From: Takifugu bimaculatus
Taxonomy: Eukaryota; Chordata; Actinopteri; Tetraodontiformes; Tetraodontidae
Assembly: GCA_004026145.2 (NCBI GenBank)
Contig: SWLE01000859.1
Location: forward strand, 1 to 64,000
DNA: 64,000 nucleotides
Reading direction: 5' to 3'
Shown here: positions 47,753 through 60,979 of the stretch, piece after piece
Position numbering within the stretch: position 1 is the stretch's first letter
Layout of the letters: the number at the start of each line of letters is the position of its first letter
Program-made: the position numbers and the translations under genes
Notes under the pieces: model-generated
Databases searched by the model: none
Seen by the model: only the letters and a program-made list of their open reading frames with translations
What the model was told of the DNA's origin: nothing

Positions 47753-47970
47753 GTTCAGGAAGAACCTGAAGGCGTCGTCCATCCCACCAACTTCATCCGG
47801 ATCGTGTGGAACATCTTCAAACCTCTGATCAGGTGAGACTGGAACACCTGTGTGACCCTATTTCCCTGTAGTCACAGGTTTGGCAGGAAGTTGACATATG
47901 TGAACTTCCTGGCAGAGCTCAGAGATCACGTGACCTGTGAGCAGCTCTTGGTTCCTCCAGAGGTCGTCAG
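47753..47970 (+). pseudogene. arhgap8: arhgap8-like CRAL-TRIO exons, disrupted
   Basis: Two plus-strand exons with canonical splice sites encode part of the Sec14/BCH-type lipid-binding domain of a Cdc42GAP-family RhoGAP. Exon 47753-47832 gives FRKNLKA, then in another frame VVHPTNFIRIVWNIFKPLI. Exon 47878-47970 continues RFGRKLTYVNFLAELRD through PPEVVR. The frame change in the first exon corresponds to about 7 missing bases (expected KALYVVHP). Only a trace of the RhoGAP domain follows (48079-48178), and the arginine-finger exon was not found. Tail-to-tail position with phf21b matches human ARHGAP8-PHF21B. Most likely a relic; an assembly error with distant missing exons is possible. Confidence 0.7.
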
Positions 47971-48078
47971 GTACTGACCTCACGATTGGCATCGTCACCA
48001 TGGCAACAGGGGTGTGTGTGTGTGTGTGAGGGTGTGTGTGTCAATAACGATGTTTTGAACGTCTCTGTGAACTTTGAC

Positions 48079-48178
48079 CTGTTCTGCTTCCTCCACGCCG
48101 CCGCGTCGGGGCTCCGCCTCTAACCAATGAGGCGCCTTCCTTCCTCAGGTGTCGCAGGAGAGCATCGTGAAGATGAAC
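48079..48178 (+). pseudogene. Trace of arhgap8 RhoGAP exon
   Basis: FCFLHAAA at 48082-48105 and, after a CCTCAG acceptor-like site, VSQESIVKMN at 48149-48178. Together they resemble the family segment GFLHAVSRESIFNKMN, interrupted by 43 bp and a stop. Weak but colinear with the exons just upstream. Confidence 0.35.
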
Positions 48179-50289
48179 GTTTTTAATTTTGTTAATTTTG
48201 ATGAAATGGATTTGAGGAGCAGAAACAGACGACACTCGCGTTTTCTTCCTCCTTTTGTTTATTTATGACTCTTTTATAAGAACTTGGTACAAAAAGTGAG
48301 ACTACTCTGGAACCGTTGACCTTTCTCCACCGATCACGTTTAAATGCATCAAAGAAACAAAAACTACGTTGGCATATTTAAGACAAACACGTCCTACACA
48401 TGAACTACGGCGGCGGCGTCCTCGCAGCCACAACGCAAACGTCTACGTCAGCACGCCTTCTACACGCTCCTCGTGCCAAAAACCCCCCAAAGCAGAACTG
48501 GAAACCAAAACGTCTTTTTTTGCTGTTTGATAAAAGAATATAAAAATGTTTTTGTTCAAATGTCGTGTCGTGTATTAAAATAGATCTGTTCAAGCACAGT
48601 TTCTCCCGGAGAGTCTAGGAACGGATGGCGAGGCTGCTGGGGGCGGGGCCGACGGCGCTGATATGGGTTGTCTGCAGCCTCAGGTGTCACATGGTACATT
48701 CTGACGGATGATGTCATGGCTGAAGGCAGGTGAGCGCGCTGGAGCCGGCGGTGCAGGTTCAGAGCCTCCACTTCCTGTCCAACACCTCCACCTCCGGATA
48801 TTTGATGAATTTTAGCTGAATTTTTCCGTGGATAAAGCAAAGCGCCGCGAGTCCGATCGAGACTTAAAAGTTGGAGCAGCAGGTTAAACTGATCCGAGAT
48901 CAGATTTGAGCCCTTTGATCCGCCGAGCAGCAGCTGATCGTCAGCTTCCATCACTCGGGACTTTTATTTTGAAGGTGACTTCAGGAAGTGATGTCAGACT
49001 CTGAACACTGACCAACAGCTTCTTCATTTAAAATCTGTCGGGTTCTGAAGGAAGGTCAGAACCCGCGTCGGGGCCGTTTGGGCCGACTCGTGACCTTTTG
49101 TTGGCTGCTTTGTGCTCTGCTCAGATATGATTCTAAACATTTAACGCTCTGTTCATAAAGGATTTTTCTGACATGAGGTTGTGCATCAACGGAGCGGCGC
49201 CACGAGGACGAGAACTGAAACAACAACCTTTCTGGACCAGCAGGAAGACTCGTGAGACGCACGCACGCGCGCGCGCACGTGGCCTCGCATGTTCTGGTGG
49301 GTGAATGAAGGAGAAGCTGCCACGTGTACTGAGGCAGTGCTCATCTGTCCAGATGAGAGTCTGAGGAAAACAAAACGCTTTTTGGCATCTTCTGCTTAAA
49401 GGAACCCAACGGCACACACCCAGTGGTTGCGTTCGAGTGCAGCTGGGAAAAGAAACACTTGTGTCCTCCATCTGTCCGACGGCTTGTTTTCTGTGTAAAT
49501 CTCACATTTGCTGTTTTTGTTTGTTTCTGGCGGAGCAGAACGGTGATATTCAGGAGGGATTTGGACCCTCAACCCCGGCCAAACGCTTCCCTTTTCATAG
49601 AATTGAGCCGATTTTGGGGAAAGTCCAAACTGGATGGAGTCTCGGTGAGCTGGCATTGAATGTTTTGCAGAGGTAAACAATGCTCCTCTCCACCTGCTTC
49701 TCCCAGATGTTCCCACATGATTCCTGATGTCGAGCGTTTAAACCGAAAATGAGCCGTGAGGCATTCAGGGACTCTGGGATAAGTCAGAAAACAAAGTGAT
49801 GAGGATGCGACATATGTACAGTTTTCACTTTGAACGCTCCACTTTATGTCTCAACAGGCATCAGCATGAAAATACTAAAATCTCCACTAGAAATGCTCAT
49901 TTCTGTAGTTTCATCTTAAATACTTTGTCTTTATAATACTGAAAAAGTTATTCTATTTTGTTTGAAGGCTCGTTTACGTGCACGATGAAACATCGTCCTG
50001 AATCGATATGGCAGAAACATTGTTCGTAACAGGAGAACAAACGTGGATCGTCCGCTGTGGTCGTGTCCGACTCTCGTCCTCCCTCGCCATCTGTGGAACG
50101 CCGGTGCGTCCGTTGCGCGGCCCGACCGTGTCGATACGTTAAGGCCAAGAAGATGAAGAAAGAAAAATAAAGAAAGGAATCTCGTAAGCACTGGAGGTGT
50201 CGGGTTCAAAAATACTGGAGCAGAGGAAACCAATGGCTGCCCTCCAGCACCGAGGGGGCGGGGCTAATTGTCTGCATTGTCCTGGCTCT
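48179..50289. other. Intergenic DNA between arhgap8 relic and phf21b
   Basis: No exon recognised on either strand. It may include phf21b 3' UTR; minus-strand AATAAA signals lie near 48258-48270. Confidence 0.4.
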
Positions 50290-50360
50290 TTAGCAGGGGC
50301 GTGGCCTAGGGCGGGCGGTGCTGGTGGCTGTGATCCGGGACCGGGCCGGTGGCGAGGCCG

Positions 50361-50476
50361 TCAGGGCGACCTGGAAGAGTCGCGTTGGATCAGTCGGATC
50401 AGAGCTTTGAGACGGTCGAGCGACGCCTGAGTGTCCCTCTGCTCCCCCAGCAGGTGCTCCGCAGCTCCAGGCACCT
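50361..50476 (-). CDS. phf21b: phf21b terminal exon
   Basis: The acceptor at 50477-50478 gives RCLELRS, as in the family, but then loses frame; using the AG two bases further keeps the frame into LLGEQRDTQASLDRLKALIR and ends SSRSP at 50361. Another frame gives LFQVALTASPPA, resembling the family tail LLQVTMTTTSPAP, with a stop at 50290. So the C-terminus is shifted relative to homologues. Confidence 0.65.
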
Positions 50477-53400
50477 CTGCAAACAGGAAACATCATCATC
50501 CTGACGGGCCCGTCCGACCCGGCGTGACCCTCAGGGTTCTGTTCCTCAGGACCTCCTGGACACGTGGACCCACGGACCGGTTCCAGCTCCGCGGCTGAGG
50601 TCCAGGCTTGTTGGTGCTCTCCACCAGTTACAGGTCAGGTGACAGGAAGTGAGCGGAGGAACTGATCCTCAGCCGCTGGTTACCACGGCAACCCCAACAT
50701 GGGCCCAGTCCCCGGCGACACAGATGTTGAGCCCAGCTGCTGTTCTTACCTTGATGGTGTCGCTCAGCTTCTTGTCCTGTTCCTCCAGGTAGAGCTGCTC
50801 GTTCTTCAGCTCGTTGTTCCGTCGCAGCAGCCGTCGCTTTTCCTCCTGTCGCACTGCACACACACACACACCACGCGCACGCACACACACACACACACGG
50901 CACGCACACCACCACACGCACACAAACACGCGCACGCACGCACACACACACGCACCACCACACACACAGACACACACGCACGCACACACACACAGACAGA
51001 CAGACACACACACACGCGCGCGCGCACACACACACACACGCACGCACGCACACAGACACACACACGCACACAGACACACACACATCGCCATCAGTGTTTG
51101 TTCTCACACACACACACACACACACCACACACACACCACACACACACACGCCATCAGTGTTTGTTCTCCACACGCACACACACACACACACACGCACACA
51201 CACACACACACGCCATCAGTGTTTGTTCTCACACACACACCCCTCTCACCTGTCTTGTGTGTGACGTAGGACTGGATGAAGTTGTGAGGCCATGACATGT
51301 TTTCCTTGTTCAGGACCTGAAGATCAGGAAGAGGCAGGTTACAACCTGAACGTGGCCTGGACCTGCAGCCTGGCGGTACCGTGAGAGGGTGCAGTACTTC
51401 TTCTGGCACTTGGGGCAGTACCAGGGGCCTCTGGGTGGGGTTTTCAGAGGGGGGTGGAGACAGTTGGGGTGGAAGGCTCGGGGGCAGTTGTGGCAGGGCT
51501 GCAGCTCTCCGTCCTCCGTACAGACGGCACAGTGGTCTTCATGCTCCAGCTGGTCCTGGACACACAGGAAGCTGACATTAGAACACCGCTGTGGGCTCAG
51601 ATTCTGGGCCGGTGTGAGGCGCTGAATGAAGGAAGAACCGACTTTAAGAGTGGATGAAAGGAGCGTTAGCCCAGGTCCGAGTCCCCCGTGACCATGTGAC
51701 CATGTGACCATGTGACCTACCTTCCAGCAGAAGTCCTCAGTGTCTAGCGTGTAAATGAAGCAGAGCACAGGTTAGTAGCTGCAGGTGTGGTTAGCTTAGC
51801 ATGCAACACTGATGCCAGTTCATGTCCAACATCAGAACTCTCCAGAACAGAACCTTCCTTCCCACATTCCTCAAAAGGTGTTATTTGCCCTGCACTAGTG
51901 CGGCCCAGAGTTGTGGGGTTAAACCGAGACGCCTCTGGAACACCTGTGAGCTCGAGCCTCTCATCCTGGCTCTGATTGGTCGGCTGTGTGGTTACCTCGT
52001 GCTGTCAGGAAGAGGGAGGTGTCCAGGTAATGTGACGGCACACGTTTCCTCTGCAGACAGACAGGACATGAAGCAAAGTCAGCAGGTGTCAGGTGGAACC
52101 TTTGAGGAGGAGCAGGAAGCAGATTCGGACCTCTCGGGGACAGATTAGATCACATGATCACTCTAGATGGGATCCCATCAACATCTAGTCTCTCTGTGAG
52201 GAATCTAGGAGTAACTTTTGATCAAATCTCTCCTTCAACTCCCACATTAAATTAGTCTCTAGTGCCTTTTTCCACCTGAGGAACATCTCAAAGATCAGGA
52301 AGCTACTGACCCACCATGATGCTGAAGTTAGTCCAGCATTTGTTCCTTCCAGGCTGGACTACTGTGACTCTTTATTATCAGGGTGTCCAAACAACTCTTT
52401 AAGAAGCTCCAGCTGATCCAAAATGCTGCAGCCAGAGTTCTGACAGGTACTGACCACAGAGGTCACATGACTCCTCATGACACCAGGGCCCAGGTACGGG
52501 AGGCTGACTCCATCTCTACTAACTGTAGTTCCAGTTACTATCAGACATAATTATCATATTTAGAGGCTCCTCTAATTATTATATTAACATCTTAGTTCTG
52601 CTGCTGGAGGCCGAAGCTGCCGGGGTCCAGAACCAGGATCACCTGATCACCAGGATGCTGGAACCCTGCTGGCTCAAGGTCTGGTCTCCCCCTCCCCTCC
52701 CCTCCCACCTCCTCCATCCTCCTACTCTCCTCTCTTCCCCTCTTCTTTCTTTCCTCCCCTCCTCACCCCCCCCCCCGTATCCAACTCCAGGTATCGCTGC
52801 TCTCTAAGCTGTGTGGTGACCTCTGACCCCCGCTGCCCCCCCTCACCTGTCCCAGCCGTCTGTTCTCATTCCTGTGTTCTACCTGTTCTGTGGAGGCCCT
52901 GCAGGCCACTGTGACCAACAGATGCTGTTGAATAAAGAGTGAGTGACCGACCTCTGGCTCCAGCAGGGCCGCTGTAGGCAGGGTTGGCTGTGCTGCGCCT
53001 CTTCCTCTCCTGCCTCTTCGCCTGGATTTCTGACAATCACAGAAATTCAAACAATATGAATCTACTCAATAATTCTCGTTTTCTATGTGAGGAAGTGACG
53101 ATGGAAACAAAAGTACTTAACACACCTTCCAGGTGTTCCGTGGTGACGAGGCCCAGGGCCACCATGAAGGCAAGTTTCTGCAGGGGACAGACAGGAAGTG
53201 AGCGGCAGGAAGTGAGCGGTGGCGGCAGGAAGTGTGCGGTGGCGGCAGGAAGTGAGCGGTGGCGGCGGGTGGGCGCCCGTCTCTCACCTCGGGGTCTTCA
53301 TCCTTCTGCAGAGACCGTCGGTGCTGGAGTTTGTTGTGGCGAGACGTCTGCCGGGGTTGGAGATCCGTCAGTGCTGTCGGCCGCCTGAGGCTGGATGATG

Positions 53401-56400
53401 ATCACCTGAACACATTAACACCTGTACATTAACCAGTTTTAATGGAAGCAACAGTGGGAGGGTGGGGGCGTGTCCTCACCTTGACGGCCTCACTGACGGT
53501 GGGCTCGGCCTTGCCAGGAGCAGGTGAGGCGGCGGCGATGATGGCGTAGGCTACACCCGGCCCTGCGGATGCATGCTGAGCGGGGCCGGCTGACTCCGCC
53601 CCCCCCGGCTGGGCCGGCAGGGCCTCGCTGTGACTGCTGGCTGCTGATGTGGGCTGAGGGTCCCGTTATCGCCGGGCAGGGTGGCGCCCGCGGGGGGGGT
53701 GACCACAGCTGTCGCCCTCTGCAGGCTGAGGGGCTGAAGCTCTTGACACACACTGTGAGGGAGGCTGTCGGGTATCTGGGTCTTTGGCCGGACCTGCAGG
53801 GGGCGACAGAGCAGCGGTCAGGAAGGACGCCACTGCTGACAGGTGGCAGCAGCCTCACCTGAGGTAGAACAGCAGCTGCTTGTCCCGTCAGCCGGCGCAG
53901 CGAGCCGACCGGAGGCACCTTGATGGGCAGAGCAGCGAGCGTTCCCAGCATCTACGGAGCAACACAAATCAGCTCCTGATCACACGCAGTAACAGCCACG
54001 GCCACCAGAGGCGCTGCTGTCAGCAGGGCCTCTGGAAGAGCCTCAGGTAAACTGGTTCCCAGTTGGGTCTCCTGCCCAGACACATGAGCTCAGCCCCCCC
54101 CAAAGGTGGGGTGATGAGGAAGAACCATCAGAATCAACAGTGCTCCTCCTCTGACCTTCTTTTCTTCTTCTGTGAAAATCCCTCCTGTATATTGTGCTGC
54201 AGACTCAGGAGGGGGGAGGGGAGTGGAGCCGTTACCATGGAAACTGCAGAACTGAGAATTCTTGCAGTGTAAAGTCTTTCATTTTGGTAATTGCTTCCTC
54301 TTTCTCTGGAGCTGAGCACCTTCCTCTCCTCACTAAAGCTGTTCCTTGCTTTTTTAGAGATTCTAACAGGCTTTGGTCCATGTGACACCATGTCTCCCGC
54401 TCTAAACCTGATGCTAAGCTAACAGTGCTAACACAGTGCTAACTGCTCCGTAAACGTGTGCAGGTGCCGACCCGGTCACCTCCACGGGGGTGGGGGTCAG
54501 AGGGTGACACGTGCTCAGTGTGGCTACACAAACACACCCCAGGTGTTCCACAGACAGGTGTGACATCACAGCTTACCTGACTGGGGGGCAGCTCTGGGGC
54601 CCTCCTGCTGTTGAAGGGGAGGACGCCGGCCCCCACCGCTCTGCTGCCCGTCTGGAGGTTTATTGGCACGTCTGCTGCGGCTCAGAGCTCGCCACTTTCT
54701 GTCCGTTCAGGTGTGCCGTCACCATGGAAACTGGCACTTTAGTTGGTACCACAGAGATGGCGATGCCCTGACCTGGAGGTTTGATGAGGGACAGTGGCTT
54801 TGTTGCCCCCACGGGACAAGTCTTGACCAGGTTCTGTGGGGACAGAGAGGACCCGTTACTACGGGACCGGAACCAGTGGCGTTCCTGGTTCTCACACAGG
54901 TGACGGGGTCGGGGTCAGGGTCGGGGTCGGGGGTCAGTTTCACCCCTTCCCACCCGACTGCAACTGAGCAGGGTCTAGCAGGAACCAGGTCCTGGCTGGG
55001 CTGCATGTGGTTACCGTGGCGATGCATCCAGCACAGGAGCCGAACCAGAAGGACCAGAACCTCCAGACCAGTGAAACTGAGGGTGCACGTGCAGGCGCGG
55101 CGCTGCTCACCTGCGTCTGGACAGCTGATCATCGCCATGACAACACACAAGCTGATGTGGTGGACACCTCAATGACCTTGTCCTGTGACCTTAGCGAGGC
55201 TACGCTGTAGCCATGGGTGCTGACGTAGCTGTACCAGCATCATCTTCATCACCATCTTCATCATCACTATCACCATCTTCATCATCACTATCACCATCTT
55301 CATCATCACTATCACCATCTTCATCATCACTATCATCATCTTCATCATCTTCATCATCACTATCACCATCTTCATCATCACTATCATCATCTTCATCATC
55401 ACTATCATCATCTTCACTATTTTTGAACCAAGAACATCAGAAGAATTTGCAGCTCAGAGGTGAGACCAGTGATGTTCATGAGCTCTGAACTAAACGGACG
55501 GAGACGCTCTCACACTCTCACACTCTCACACACACACACACACTCACACACACACACACACACACACACTCTCACACAGGCACACACACACACACACAGG
55601 CACACACACTCTCACACACACACACTCTCACACAGGTACACACACACTCACACAGGCACACACACACACACACACACTCTCACACGGCACACACACTCTC
55701 ACACACTCTCACACAGGCACACACACTCTCACACACTCTCACACAGGCACACACACTCTCACACACCCCTGAGGAACGAGGCCTCTTGAGGTTCATCTGA
55801 TGTGTGACGGTGCACAGATGCAGCCACAGTGGCTCAGGTGAGCTTCCGGTGAACCTTCGTGGTTTCAGTTTTGGACCTGGGGGGTGAAATCCAGCCAGAA
55901 CCACCCAGAGGCCGTTACCAGAACCTGACCCCAGTCTGAAAAACATCTGCTGTGTCGCCGGCAGAATGTGAGCACTTCCTGCAGTCCAGGGCTCCACGGG
56001 GACAAAGGAAGAGCACCCAACCCCCGCCCAACCCCCACCCGCCAGTGAGGGGGGGGCAGCCCTCCAGACCCTCCCACCTCAGCGCTGGACCACCAGCTGC
56101 AGACGGGATCATGGTTTGGTGGAAGTTGGGAGCAGAAATAATCAATATTTCACTGACACTGATCACAGCCTGATACCAACGTCAACCATCAGCCCCCCCA
56201 GCCTGGCACACATCCTGCAGGTCTCAGACAGGACCACCCTGGACCACAGAGGGAAGCCGCAGCCCCCCCACACCCACACTGCTGTTATTACATCCCATAA
56301 TCACATCTACAGGTCAATACTGGACTCAATGTTTCATCTGTGGGAGCAGGAGGTGAATCAGTCAGACACAGTGTAGACCAACACCCCCCCCCCCCCCCCC

Positions 56401-59400
56401 CCCCCAAACCAGGAGGAGCCTGGGAGGACCGGTGGGTGTGTGAGTGAGAGTGTGTGTGAGTGTGTGTGTGTGAGTGAGAGTGTGTGTGAGTGTGTGTGTG
56501 TGAGTGAGAGTGTGTGTGTGTGTGTGTGAGTGAGAGTGTGTGTGTGTGAGAGTGTGTGTGTGTGAGTGAGAGAGTGTGTGTGTGTGTGTGAGCGTGTGAG
56601 AGTGTGAGAGAGTGTGTGTGCGTGTGAGAGTGTGTGTGTGAGAGAGTGTGTGAGAGTGTGTGGGTGTGCGTGTGTGAGAGAGTGTGTGTGTGTGTGTGCG
56701 TGTGTGTGTGAGAGGGTGTGTGTGAGAGAGGGTGTGTGTGAGTGTGTGTGTGTGAGAGTGTGTGTGTGTGTGTGAGTGTGGGTGTGTGCGTGTGTGTGTG
56801 TGAGTGAAAGTGTGTGTGAGAGGGTGTGTGTGAGAGTGTGAGTGTGTGTGTGTGTGGGTGTGTGTGTGTGTGTGTGAGAGAGTGTGTGAGAGTGTGTGGG
56901 TGTGCGTGTGTGAGAGTGTGTGAGAGTGTGTGGGTGTGTGTGTGTGTGAGAGAGCTACACAATTGCTTCCAAGAAGCACCTTCCTTCCTGGCTCTAGATG
57001 AGAACAAGGGGGACCAGGGTCCACTTCAAATCCTGGCCCTTCAGTAACTGACACTGACCCCAGGGCTGCAGTGCATGCTGGGATACCTCCCCCTGACCCC
57101 GGGGCTGCAGTGCATGCTGGGATACCTCCCCCTGACCCCGGGGCTGCAGTGCATGCTGGGATACCTCCCCCTGACCCCGGGGCTGCAGTGCATGCTGGGA
57201 TACCTCCCCCTGACCCCGGGGCTGCAGTGCATGCTGGGATACCTCCCCCTGACCCCGGGGCTGCAGTGCATGCTGGGATACCTCCTCCTGACCCCGGGGC
57301 TGCAGTGCATGCTGGGATACCTCCTCCTGACCCTGGGGCTGCAGTGCATGCTGGGATACCTCCTCCTGACCCCGGGCTGCAGTGCATGCTGGGATACCTC
57401 CCCCTGACCCCGGGGCTGCAGTGCATGCTGGGATACCTCCCCCTGACCCCGGGGCTGCAGTGCATGCTGGGATACCTCCCCCTGACCCCGGGGCTGCAGT
57501 GCATGCTGGGATACCTCCCCCTGACCCCGGGGCTGCAGTGCATGCTGGGATACCTCCCCCTGACCCCGGGGCTGCAGTGCATGCTGGGATACCTCCTCCT
57601 GACCCCGGGGCTGCAGTGCATGCTGGGATACCTCCCCCTGACCCCGGGGCTGCAGTGCATGCTGGGATACCTCCCCCTGACCCCGGGGCTGCAGTGCATG
57701 CTGGGATACCTCCCCCTGACCCCGGGGCTGCAGTGCATGCTGGGATACCTCCTCCTGACCCTGGGTCCAGCTCTAAATCAGATTCTGCCTGGATGAAACA
57801 ATTATTCAGCAGCAGCTTCATCTAACGAGTTTCTGCTGCTGACGACCGATCAACTTCCTCCTGTAATGAAGCGCCGCTCTGATTAATCCTGATTCATCTG
57901 AGGCGCCGCTGAGGTCTCCTACAGGCAGACAGGCAGGCAGACAGACAGGCAGGCAGACAGGCAGGCAGACAGACAGACAGACAGACAGGCAGGCAGACAG
58001 GCAGGCAGACAGGCAGGCAGGCAGGCAGGCAGACAGACAGACAGACAGACAGGCAGGCAGGCAGACAGGCAGGCAGACAGGCAGGCAGACAGGCAGGCAG
58101 AGATCTGACAGTGCTTCAGAGTGAGACCTCGCTCCCTACTAACCATCTCTGTTAGAACCACCACCCTGTCGCTGATCCCAGAACCATCAAGAACCATCAA
58201 GAACCACCAAGAACCATCAAGAACCAATAACTGGGAGTGATGACCTCCTGGTAACCACAGCTGACACCTTCACACGTTTCGGTCATTTATGGGATGCTGC
58301 AGCCACTGAGCACCTGAGAAGAACCCGATTCACACATGAGGAGCTGATGGTGGAGACGTCTGGGCGTTCACCTGTTCTCATGACCAGGTTTACCTGATTA
58401 CCTGGGATCACCCAGGCGACAGACCATCAGGAACACTTCAACAACCACCACCACTGAGCTCCAACAGCCGTCAGTCAGGGGAAACCGCTGGGTTTCCATA
58501 GCAACACTCTACCAAGGACAGCCAAAGTGGTGGAGTGTGTGTCAGCTGACATGGTTGTAAACAGCTGTGACACCGCGGCGCCACAGCAGCAACCAGGCCG
58601 GGCCCATCACTCAGGTAGGCCGTGGTTAAGCTCCGCCCCCTGGCGAGGAGGCCGCCTGAATGCCAATGACTGTCATACGACACATAATCCTCCCGCGCTC
58701 CCTGAATGCAACAGCGTGAAAACAAACAGCATTTCCCTGCTGTATTTGCAGCATCTGCTCCACGTGCACACACAGCCGGCGCCAGCTCACCTGTTGGGCT
58801 TCAGCGTTAGCCTTGCTGGCTAACCACGCGCTACAGCCCTGCTGGCTAACCACGCGCTACAGCCCTGCTGGCTAACCACGCGCTACAGCCCCGCTGGCTA
58901 ACCACACGCTACAGCCCCGCTGGCTAACCACGCGCTACAGCCCCGCTGGCTAACCACGCGCTACAGCCCCGCTGGCTAACCTCGCGCTACAGCCCCGCTG
59001 GCTAACCACGCGCTACAGCCCCGCTGGCTAACCACGCGCTACAGCCCCGCTGGCTAACCACGCGCTACAGCCCCGCTGGCTAACCACACGCTACAGCCCC
59101 GCTGGCTAACCACGCGCTACAGCCCCGCTGGCTAACCTCGCGCTACAGCCCCGCTGGCTAACCACGCGCTACAGCCCCGCTGGCTAACCTCGCGCTACAG
59201 CCCCGCTGGCTAACCTCGTCCCTCCCTGCAAAACCAGGGAGGGACGAGGTCCAGAGGACCTCCTGGACCTCGACTACACCAGATCCACCAGTCTGGGGAC
59301 TCCCTCCAGGAAGGGGGACCGCTGACGAGACCACAGTCACCTGAGGTCAGACCAGAGGAGGCGGGGGGGTGGGGGGGGGACTGGGATCCACCATGTCAAT

Positions 59401-60891
59401 GTTGAGCCAGTCGCACCTTCACAGAAACAATCTCGGCGACGGTGCCGACGTCACCATGGCAACATCACATCCCATCATCGTGGGATCCAGGTTGAGGGGA
59501 GGAAACCATGTGGACGCTCATCTGACAGGAAGTAGAGCAGAGTTTCCTGTCCGTGGGTCAGATGAGTCCTACTGCTGAGTCCATGTTCCTGCAGAACTCA
59601 GTCAGAACCACGAATGGCCCGGAAGCCTCTGGGCCACCAGTCCGTCACCATGGAGACGGCAGTGTGACCTGTGGGGGGGTGAGATGAGGTCAACGCCGCC
59701 ATCGTCACAGTCACAACCAACCGGCAGAACCAAACTATTCTGAGAATAGAATACACTGGCCACACACAGCTGCTAGCATCCGTTAGCCCTCAGGCTAGCG
59801 CCTCTGCTGGCGTGGTCCTCAGAGGAGCCTTCTGCCTGTGAGCACGTTAGCATTAGCATCCGTTAGCACCACATGTGCCTGACTGGTCATTCTTTTCTCA
59901 CCGGCGGAGGCTGTTATATTTGGCCTGTTGCTACGGAAACCGGCCTTCCTTGAAGTACGACTGTTGCCCGTTTCTGAGAAGAGGTGGAACAAACGGCCGC
60001 TGCTTTCATTTGCTGGCAGAAGATGAAAATGAAGCTGATGTTTGTGCTGAGATGAAGCTGTGATGCTCCACAGCTCCAGCAGGTCCCCGACCCCTGTTCA
60101 GACACAGGCGGCCCCCAGCGCTGGCTCCTGGGGCCTCCTCAGCTCCAGCAGGTCCCCGACCCCTGTTCAGACACAGGCGGCCCCCAGCGCTGGGCTCCTG
60201 GGGCCTCCACAGCAGCGAGCGCTCACCTGCTCCGGAGCATCATGAGCCTCGTTAGCATCCACATGCTAACAGAGCAGCTGGCTGTAAACACAATGTATGG
60301 TGGAGGCTCAGAGGAACCAGAACCACCGCTCCTGGTCCGGGGGTGGGGGGGGCACACACAGCCCCACATGGATTAGCAGTGGCGTTCCCGTGGCGTTCTC
60401 GTGGCGTTCTCATGAAAGGCTGCTGGGCTCCTTTGGGTTCTGCTGGGCCATCTTTTCATTCGGAACCTTACTGGGTTTGATGGGTAAAACAGCATCAGGT
60501 GACCTCACACACTGAGCTGGTCTAACTGGAAGCTTCCAAGGTCACGGGGGGGTGACCTTATGACCTTCCAGAGGGGGTGCCACAGGCTCTCAGCTGCAGG
60601 CTGTAGCTGAGACACCAGAACCACTTCAGAACTGAGTTGAACCATGACAGAGGAAGAAGAACTCTCAAGAACATAAACTCAACATAAAGGTTCCCGCTGA
60701 CCTTTGACCCCTGCTAACCTCATCTGGAGCTGTGACCTTTTCATGCCACCCTGCTAACTAGGCGCGTTTGGACTCTGGTTCTGGTTGTGAAGAACAATAA
60801 CAATAACAGCAGTGAGAAGAGTGTTGCAGATCTCACTCACTCACTCACACACTCACACACTCACACACTCACACACTCACACACTCACACA

Positions 60892-60979
<88 letters not shown>

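Noticed and set aside
52846..52897. Minus-strand exon candidate (EHRNENRRLGQ) between phf21b exons
   Set aside because: It does not keep phase, and the proper next exon (RKRVPSHYLDTSLFLTAR) is at 51996-52050; the piece is probably LINE tail.
57061..57766. CRISPR-like direct repeats
   Set aside because: Head-to-tail units without unique spacers, in a vertebrate genome.
56362..57821. Long frames of 458, 275 and 241 codons with 13-residue repeats
   Set aside because: The 39-bp minisatellite is a multiple of three, so frames stay open on both strands; no splice sites or conservation.
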